Source: Botryosphaeria dothidea
Lineage: Eukaryota; Ascomycota; Dothideomycetes; Botryosphaeriales; Botryosphaeriaceae
NCBI GenBank assembly: GCA_011503125.2
Contig: WWBZ02000009.1
Coordinates: 682,001 to 746,000 of the forward strand
DNA: 64,000 nucleotides
Direction: 5' to 3'
Within the stretch, counting starts at the first letter, position 1. Each line of letters opens with the position of its first letter. Of the stretch, positions 57,826 to 64,000 are shown piece after piece. The notes under the pieces were generated by a model, which saw only the letters and a list, made by a program, of their open reading frames with translations, had not been told where the DNA came from and did no database searches. Both the position numbers and the translations under genes were made by a program.

Positions 57826-58511
57826 TTAATCTTCCTTCGCATTCACAAACTTCAAGTCCACGGCTTCGTTCCTCGCCAACCTTGTCTTCATCTCTTTCGC
57901 CAATGCATTCATCTCCTTGTTATTATCAACATCCAAATCATCCCAGCCATTAATACCATGAAACATTAACGGAATAAGGTTAGATTTCCAGAAGTACGAT
58001 GCGCAATCCCGGCTGCTCAGCACTAAACTGACAACCAGGAAAACTGCGCCAAGTACGGAAATCAACCCAGGGAAACTAATCCACGGCCAGTGGACTTCGA
58101 CGTAGATCTCCCCAAAATATTCGGCTTCCTCATGACGTGTCGAATTTGGGCCCAAGAGAAGCTGGAGGGTCAATGCATCCGCGACTGCGGCAATGGCCGC
58201 GGAGGTGTTCTGCCTCGTTATGAGGCTCAAGCCGGTGTTGAACGACAAGTCTGAGCCCACGGAACTATCCACTTGGAACTCGAAGAAGGCCTTCAGATAG
58301 CCCTGCACGTCGAAAGAGTCCGTCACCGTAACAGTGAAGTTGTTCGGTATGCCGGAGTGAGCTGCGCTGAAGACCAGGATGTTGTTGAGGAAATCCTCGG
58401 GATTTGACGGCTCGAGTTCCAAGTTCTCCACTCTGTAATCTTTGAAGGAGTTGTTCACCTGTTTATTGGAATCAGCGGAATTCGGTGAGGCTGTTCGCCC
58501 AAGCACTTACC

Positions 58512-59002
58512 AGCAGGGTGGCGAACGTCTTGTCAGACGACTCGTCAACGGCTCGTTGACGAGTCGTTCGCCGTCCGTTACCGTTATAAGTAACCCGCCG
58601 TCCGTTATCATTAGTAAGAGGTATAACGAGTCGTTAACGAGAGATAATAATATACTACTTATTCTAGGTATAATGAAAACTTTCTTAGTATAAAAAAAGT
58701 ATAGTTATTATTCTACTCTTAGAGAATAATAAAAGACTAAATAAAGACTAAATAAAGACTGAGTTAGATAAATTCTCTATTATAGTATATCATATACTTA
58801 GTATTAAGGATTTAGTATAGTAGATAACTATCTTTCTCTAAGAAACTTATTACTTTAACTAAGTATGGTAGGCGTTATTTATCGTCCGTCTATCCTCGTT
58901 ATACTTTAGAAGCCCGTCCGTCCGTCCTTATTATGCTTTACTAGCCGTCCGTTATCGTTAGAGGGCTATAACGAGACAAGACGAGACGTCCGCCACCCTG
59001 CT
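58512..59002. mobile_element. MITE (491 bp) with 19-bp terminal inverted repeats
   Basis: The left end reads AGCAGGGTGGCGAACGTCT and the right end, reversed, reads AGCAGGGTGGCGGACGTCT: 18 of 19 identical. TACC flanks both ends (58508-58511 and 59003-59006), a 4-bp target-site duplication. The interior is strongly AT-rich, has no open frame of useful size, and has three direct copies of a 17-bp motif near GCCGTCCGTTATCGTTA (58570-58586, 58597-58613, 58944-58960). It is non-autonomous. The transposase superfamily is not clear. It lies inside the last intron of the DUF3176 pseudogene, exactly at its 5' splice site. Confidence 0.85.
58570..58960 (+). repeat. Three direct copies of a 17-bp subterminal motif inside the MITE
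   Basis: Copies at 58570-58586 (GCCGTCCGTTACCGTTA), 58597-58613 (GCCGTCCGTTATCATTA) and 58944-58960 (GCCGTCCGTTATCGTTA), all in the same orientation. Subterminal repeats of this kind often bind the transposase of the parent element; that role is inferred. Confidence 0.85.
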
Positions 59003-60300
59003 TACCAGTCTGGCATTTTTGAACGACTTCGCGCACCACTCTAGTGAGCGTTCCAGTACATCCGCCGCTGCCTTGTATATGAACGGTTTGCGTCCGTTGA
59101 TATCATCGCCCGCTTTGTCCGATTCATCCGGTCTTTTTGAATTGTTCGCAATGGCGAAAGTAATAATGTTCTGATTATAACTGACGTATCCGTTCTGAAC
59201 AGCATCGGTCATGTTGCCAGGTATCAGGGCTCCTTCGTCGGTCAAGAGCCCAGGGGGCATCCTCGGTAAGTATCGTGTATGGGGCCGATACGTTGAGTAA
59301 GACATCCCCTGTTGTGGTATATAGGTTCGCCACCGCGTCTGTCCCGTTCTCGTTCTTCGAGTGGTCCACATCTCGTAGGACGACTTTCTCCGCCGTGCTC
59401 TTCGAAGTGACGTTCTGACACTTACTGCACACACTAAGGGTATTAAAGTCTGGCCAAGAGCAGTTACCTGTGATACAGATTTGTGACAGGAGAAGAGGCG
59501 AGCCGAGGGGAGCCGTAACGATCGAGCTTTGAAATCCCACGTTGTCGGTTCCTGCAAGATCGATTAGGTGAGTAAATTCACCAACTGATTGACGTACCAA
59601 CCACGGTGTGACTATGGTCATAAGAAATAGTAATCGATAAAGAAGGTGTTTCTCCTTCTTGTAGGACGTTCCGGGTGCAGAAGGTGATAAGTTGCTGAGC
59701 AAGCGGCTCCATTGTAAGTGAAGAGAATACCACAAAGGCTCCTAGGGTGACAGTAACAGTTCCCTTCCGTGCGCCCAGCCAGACTAAAGATTCGAGAGTA
59801 CCCCAAGGGCCCCTGGTCGCTTCATCAAATACGTTCAGTTCGTATAGTGGCCGCAGTTTTTGAAAATGCCCCCATTTTAGCTGACTTATTCCGGCCGCAA
59901 CCGCAAGGAGCATAGAGGCTTTTGCAACAGTAATGAGTATTGAAATCATAGCGTTAGATGACACTGACGAGTGCCAATTGTGGAGAGGTTGATTTTGTAG
60001 ATATCGGAGAATGACGAGGACGGCGACTAAGCAGGCTATGCGCAGGACTGCTCTGCCTATTTCCCAGAGCCACGAGTCTTGTGTTTGTTTGGGTCCTCAG
60101 TGGTTGTCGGATGCAAATGTGTCGAGTTCAGACACGCATCTGTCTTTTGATGCGTGCTGATTCGTTGAACTAGAGTGAGAAGGATCGAGCGGGATTTTCG
60201 AGTAATCCCCCAGGTTCCTGACTGGTTCCTCTGTGCTCGGAGAAGAACTTGTACTTTTTGCGGACGAAGCCGAGTGGATAGGCTGGCTTGACGTCTCCAT

Positions 60301-61466
60301 TTGGAACGATTTTGTGCTGCCTTGAGGCAAATTTAATAGTCACAGTCATAAGCTCTTTTTAAACCTAAAACATGAAGAGCTGGGAGCATTAATCCTTCGT
60401 AGCTCTTGGGGCAGTTGAAATGCAAGGTTGAGTGATCGGAGGGTAGGGCTTTATTTCGCAACCCCCGGTACTTGATATGCATTGTTGTGTACTTTTTCAG
60501 CGCGACAACCGTCATTTAAGAAAGAAAAAAAAACAGATTTTGGGCCAGCTTGCTCTCGGGGGCCGTTCGCAGTTATAGGTACCAACGTAGATTACCGATG
60601 GCTGAGTGAATGATCACGATCAAGCCAACATCACCAAATTTTCGTAACAGTATCGTGCACGGAGATCAAGAACTCATTCTCCGCTGATCTTATGCGCTAG
60701 AGGAGAGCTTTTCTTGATATACGTTTATTGCAAACGAGTACGGACTGTCGAGCTCGCTTTGCTCATCGTCGACGTTGTTCCAAGTGTCACAGGGGTAAGA
60801 ATCCTCGAAGGAGTACGATTTCATTGCAGCCAACGGCTCATGCCGAGTCTGGTATCTCCATGAATTGGTGAGTTTTAATATGGCGCCATTTGGGATATAT
60901 AATTAATGGTCCGCTAGAGTTCTTGCGTTCCCGGCCATGCTGGATATTGTACATACACAATCAGAACATCTCTCAGAACTAATTCTTTTAAAGCGAAATG
61001 AAAGAATCCACCGGCTCAGCCGTATCTCCTAATGTAATCAACGACACCTAGAAGGATACAAGAAAGTTCAAGCACATTGATTTCTTTCAAAGACCGCAGC
61101 TTATAACCTGATTTATTCGCAATATTGCGCATGAATCGGATGGACCTTAAGCCACGTGAGCCTACAAAGAACACGCAGCTCTATGATTATTCTAGACTTC
61201 TTGTCTCATGTTTCAGAGAGTAGTGCTCATATGGTTATCTGTATCGCCCATCTTTATAGACTAAAACACCTCTCTTTAGATACACGACATCCTTGGTGAA
61301 AAGCTTCGTTGCTTGTGTTAAATCGATCAAAAGAGAAATTAAACTTTGTAATAACTATAGAATGGTGTAATAAGCTGGGTTGAACCTGAGAAAGAAAAGC
61401 CGAGAAGAGACTTGATTAATGTAGCTGAGGTGATACTTTTCTAGGATTTGGCGTTCAGCGACAAAG
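60301..61466. other. Intergenic, AT-richer region
   Basis: Upstream of the DUF3176 pseudogene and downstream of the pseudokinase gene, both minus. A few short open frames without support. No repeat or RNA gene recognised. Confidence 0.45.
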
Positions 61467-63014
61467 TTATCCACCCAAAGCCACATTTGCCCACGACACC
61501 CCCGGCGCACTTGAAGAACAAATATAATGTGGTTCCCAGAACATGTCAAGAGTCCTCCGTCGCAGAATCTTAGCTCTTTCTGTCTCCGTAATCTCTCGTT
61601 GAATGGTGTCCCAGAGGAGGACCTCAGTGTGGTTCGACTTGATGTATTTGTATGATTTTGGGAAAAGCCTTTGTGAAGAACGCAGTATATCGACGAGTTT
61701 CTTTTCCCGTGAATAGTACCAGAATACTCGTATGAGGATCCTGGCTGTCCCATCACCCACAGATTTCGCCTCAGCAATCTCTGCAAGCGAATCCGATCCA
61801 TCGGTGTTGCGAATCCAGACGAGACTTCCGATGCGGAAGGTGTATTCTCTGTAGTCGAACGAAGGAAGGGATCTCAGCTCATGCCAAGGTCGACACCGAG
61901 CGGGTTCGACTAGTTCGACTTCGAAGTCCTTGTGAACGTTTTTCGGGATTGTAAAGAATTCAATTTGCGCCGGCATCACCACCGATTCCTCCAATTCCAC
62001 ATAGGGAATAGGATTGCTTGGGTGACAGCGGCAGAACCTGTTCGGAGCATCGGGAAGCAGATCCGCGGTCTGGAACCTCCTGAGGGTTTGTATTGCCTTG
62101 GGGCGATCGTCCTCGTTTTCGTTCAGCATCGGCAGAATCGCTCTGCCCCACCAGTCGCAGGCCACTTCGTTATCGAAATCGCGGTATGAGAACCATTTCC
62201 TGATTCCGGGCAGAGCTGAGCAGTATCGAAAAGGCTCAGCGTCGTCGCTCTCTCTTGACCCGCGACAGTGCATTCGAAAGCCGCTGACAGATCGGTTGTC
62301 GATAGCGGTGAGCATTTCGAGAAACAGACAGCCCAAAGAAAATATGTCGGAGCGTTTGGTGTGCCCTTCGTGTCCAATTCGGTCAATTTCTGGAGCGGCG
62401 TACAAGGGGCTTGCCGTTGCCTGGCTCCGCCTGAGTCGTGTTGAGATGCCAAAATCCGTAAAGTAGACCTGGGATCCGCGATGGATAATATTCTTTGGCG
62501 CAATATTCTTGTGGCGTAGTCCGTTCCTGTGGATGTAACGAAGCGCGGAGGCAAGGCATGAAAGCCATCCGTGGAGCCAGACCCTGTGCTGACGACGCTG
62601 CTGCTCCTCGCCGTTGTCGATCTGGGTCAGGAAGGTCTCGAGGTCCTGGTCGCCTATGGGGTCAATGAGAATGCCGTATTCATGGTCGGCCTTCCACTGG
62701 TATTGCTCTTCGTAGGTGCCGACTATGGAGACGATGTGCGGGTGAACGAGATGTCGGAGTCTCTTCATTTCCCTCAAGATGTCCTGTCTCTCCCGGTTTT
62801 GCGAAGATTGAAGGAAAATTCTTCTATGCACGACAGTGTCACAAGGAGGAGCCACTGATCGGATGACTTCCACCTCACCCGCAACGCATCTACGAAGAGT
62901 GCGTAGCGGCGTGAACATAGCTCCCTTTCCAAATTTTTGAATATCTCGGCGCGTCCCCGGTGTCCAGCCGGGGAGAGTGACGTGTTGGCGCGGTGTGACG
63001 TTGACATGCAGCAT
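61467..63014 (-). CDS. Divergent protein kinase-fold protein, predicted pseudokinase
   Basis: Single exon, 515 residues from ATG 63014; the frame continues upstream only from a non-ATG codon, so an extra 5' exon is possible. The kinase fold is clear: VVHRRI in the place of beta-3 VAxK, the alpha-C segment DILREMKRLRHLVHPHIVSIVG, a hinge with LIDPIGDQDLETFL, the catalytic-loop region LRHKNIAPKNII, FTDFG and SPLYAAPE, then DIFSLGCLFLEML. The catalytic Asp of HRD/HKD is Asn170 (codon 62505-62507) and the beta-3 Lys appears to be Arg, so phosphotransfer is unlikely, although DFG is kept. About 200 residues follow the kinase lobe, including a block (FRIGSLVWIRNTDGSDSLAEI) of unknown type. Such kinases sit in accessory regions of many Pezizomycotina. 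Function unknown. Confidence 0.8.
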   Translation of the reverse strand: MLHVNVTPRQHVTLPGWTPGTRRDIQKFGKGAMFTPLRTLRRCVAGEVEVIRSVAPPCDTVVHRRIFLQSSQNRERQDILREMKRLRHLVHPHIVSIVGTYEEQYQWKADHEYGILIDPIGDQDLETFLTQIDNGEEQQRRQHRVWLHGWLSCLASALRYIHRNGLRHKNIAPKNIIHRGSQVYFTDFGISTRLRRSQATASPLYAAPEIDRIGHEGHTKRSDIFSLGCLFLEMLTAIDNRSVSGFRMHCRGSRESDDAEPFRYCSALPGIRKWFSYRDFDNEVACDWWGRAILPMLNENEDDRPKAIQTLRRFQTADLLPDAPNRFCRCHPSNPIPYVELEESVVMPAQIEFFTIPKNVHKDFEVELVEPARCRPWHELRSLPSFDYREYTFRIGSLVWIRNTDGSDSLAEIAEAKSVGDGTARILIRVFWYYSREKKLVDILRSSQRLFPKSYKYIKSNHTEVLLWDTIQREITETERAKILRRRTLDMFWEPHYICSSSAPGVSWANVALGG

Positions 63015-64000
63015 ACTGGAGAATCTAGCGTTGTAAGACCTGCGGGTGGAAAGATTGATCAGTTTGATGAGCGTTGCCGAAAACAATTCAACGTGTTATA
63101 AGATGGAAATACCGGTAGGGACTTGAGTGAGAGCGGCTTCGAAGAAATGATTGAAGGGAAACTGAAGCAAGAGCACTGTACCACGGAAGTAGAGAGTCCC
63201 CGAAGAATGAACGAAGCGTTGAGTGCCGCTCCTGGGCTGTGATTTGTACCCGTGTTTGCGGCGCGGCTGGATGCCCATTTAGTGGATCCAATACCTACCA
63301 GGGTTGTATCGATCACAAAAGTCTGGCATTCTGTCAAATACATTCGAACCCACGTCTGTTGGCGTGAAACCGCAGGAATATTCGTTCAGTCCGACTGTTC
63401 CGTCTTGCCCTCATCGAAAAATTCACCTTGACTTGCGAGACATGGCTCAAGATCCGCCAGCTTTGATGCTGCAGGTTCAGTAGACAAGCGCCGTAAAGGC
63501 GTGGAGTGGAGCGCTCGTGTCAATAACCCTCATCACCTCCTTGGGTAGCTGTGCCGCACTCCAGTATCTCTCGAGTCATTCGAAGGAATGTCACGATGCC
63601 ATGATTCAGAGCGGCGTAGACACTGTCACACTGTTTTATTTGCCAGTGATGATGATAAGTCCAGAGCATCACGCTGCAGTGCAATGTTTACATGGGCTTA
63701 AAGCACGGTCGACCCGCGCGGCTTAGGGGAGTATGCACGGCAGGATGCTCGAAGGGAGCCGCGCGGCAAACTGAATAGTACACGTCGCCCATCACTCTGA
63801 ATCTCTGCCGAGGTGTTGGGGCGGAGGCATGTGCCCTAACGTCGGAATGGCTGTGCGTCAATAACAGTCGACGCACGGCGGCAAAGTGGATAGGCACCCT
63901 TGTCACCAACATCGTTCAATATTGCTATCCGCTGTGCCGCAGCACCGCTGCCACTGCTGCCTACCAGAAGCTCCGGAATAGCGCCGCCGCTCGCAATTCC
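63015..64000. other. Region upstream of the pseudokinase gene to the window end
   Basis: Several overlapping short open frames on minus just upstream of 63014 could hide a 5' exon, but no convincing splice pair was found. The last 600 bases show no gene. Confidence 0.4.

Larger units (their letters stand above)
57826..60300 (-). pseudogene. DUF3176-family membrane protein, degenerate, carrying a MITE
   Basis: Pieces on minus: 60300-59598, 59551-59006, 58458-57826. The N-terminus is Ser/Pro-rich, then DSWLWEIGRAVLRIACLVAV, GISQLKWGHFQKLRPL, FDEATRGPWGTLESL and MEPLAQQLITF, which are signatures of DUF3176, followed by ICITGNCSW and, at the end, VEVHWPWISFPGL, FWKSNLIPLMFHG. Three defects: a TGA at 60097-60099 just before the family domain; a +1 frame change somewhere near 59240-59340 that no intron can bridge; and a 491 bp MITE at the donor of the last intron. 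Repairing the frame shift alone would give 627 codons including the TGA. The family is polytopic and of unknown function. The TGA could be avoided by starting downstream, but the frame shift remains. Confidence 0.7.

Overview
The window is nuclear DNA of a filamentous ascomycete (Pezizomycotina). The evidence is short spliceosomal introns (mostly 44-100 nt, GTAAGT or GTGAGT donors, CTAAC/CTGAC-like branch sites), long intergenic spaces, and fungus-specific families: Zn(II)2Cys6 regulators, Rrn9, an Atg28-like protein, and the DUF3433, DUF6536, DUF3176 and DUF7587 families. The class (Dothideomycetes, Sordariomycetes or other) cannot be fixed from the sequence alone. Exon models were built by hand. 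For every intact multi-exon gene the intron phases agree and the total length divides by three.

Layout. 0.6-7.5 kb: a Zn2Cys6 transcription factor and a DUR3-type urea transporter (10 exons), both on +. 8.0-12.4 kb: an Atg28-like coiled-coil protein (-) and a secreted alpha-carbonic anhydrase (+). 14.5-21.7 kb: a divergent housekeeping pair, the WDR6/Rtt10 (Trm734) WD40 protein (-) and elongation factor Spt5 (+), sharing a 317 bp promoter. 22.1-33.7 kb: an all-minus accessory block with a second Zn2Cys6 regulator (containing a 4-nt microexon), a DUF3433 membrane protein (frameshifted), a DUF6536 membrane protein and a cytochrome P450. 35.1-39.8 kb: a DUF7587 protein with a one-base frameshift and an S15/CocE-type hydrolase with an in-frame stop. 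40.6-46.0 kb: a PAP2-family lipid enzyme, a CCC1/VIT1 iron transporter and an orphan polytopic membrane protein. 46.7-53.1 kb: a divergent pair, RNA polymerase I factor Rrn9 (-) and a 1293-residue protein with a C-terminal membrane anchor (+). 53.9-63.0 kb: accessory genes on minus: a 1003-residue protein with a fungal STAND/NLR-like N-terminus, a DUF3176 pseudogene carrying a MITE, and a predicted pseudokinase.

Conserved, intact housekeeping genes (SPT5, RTT10, RRN9, CCC1, DUR3, PAP2) alternate with accessory tracts. All four clearly disrupted reading frames (DUF3433, DUF7587, S15 hydrolase, DUF3176) lie in the accessory tracts. The two most unusual observations are a 491 bp MITE inserted exactly at a 5' splice site, which it rebuilds from its own terminal inverted repeat plus the target-site duplication, and a 4-nt microexon that supplies the first zinc-binding cysteine of a Zn2Cys6 domain. 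I did not find a complete, clearly new multi-gene system.
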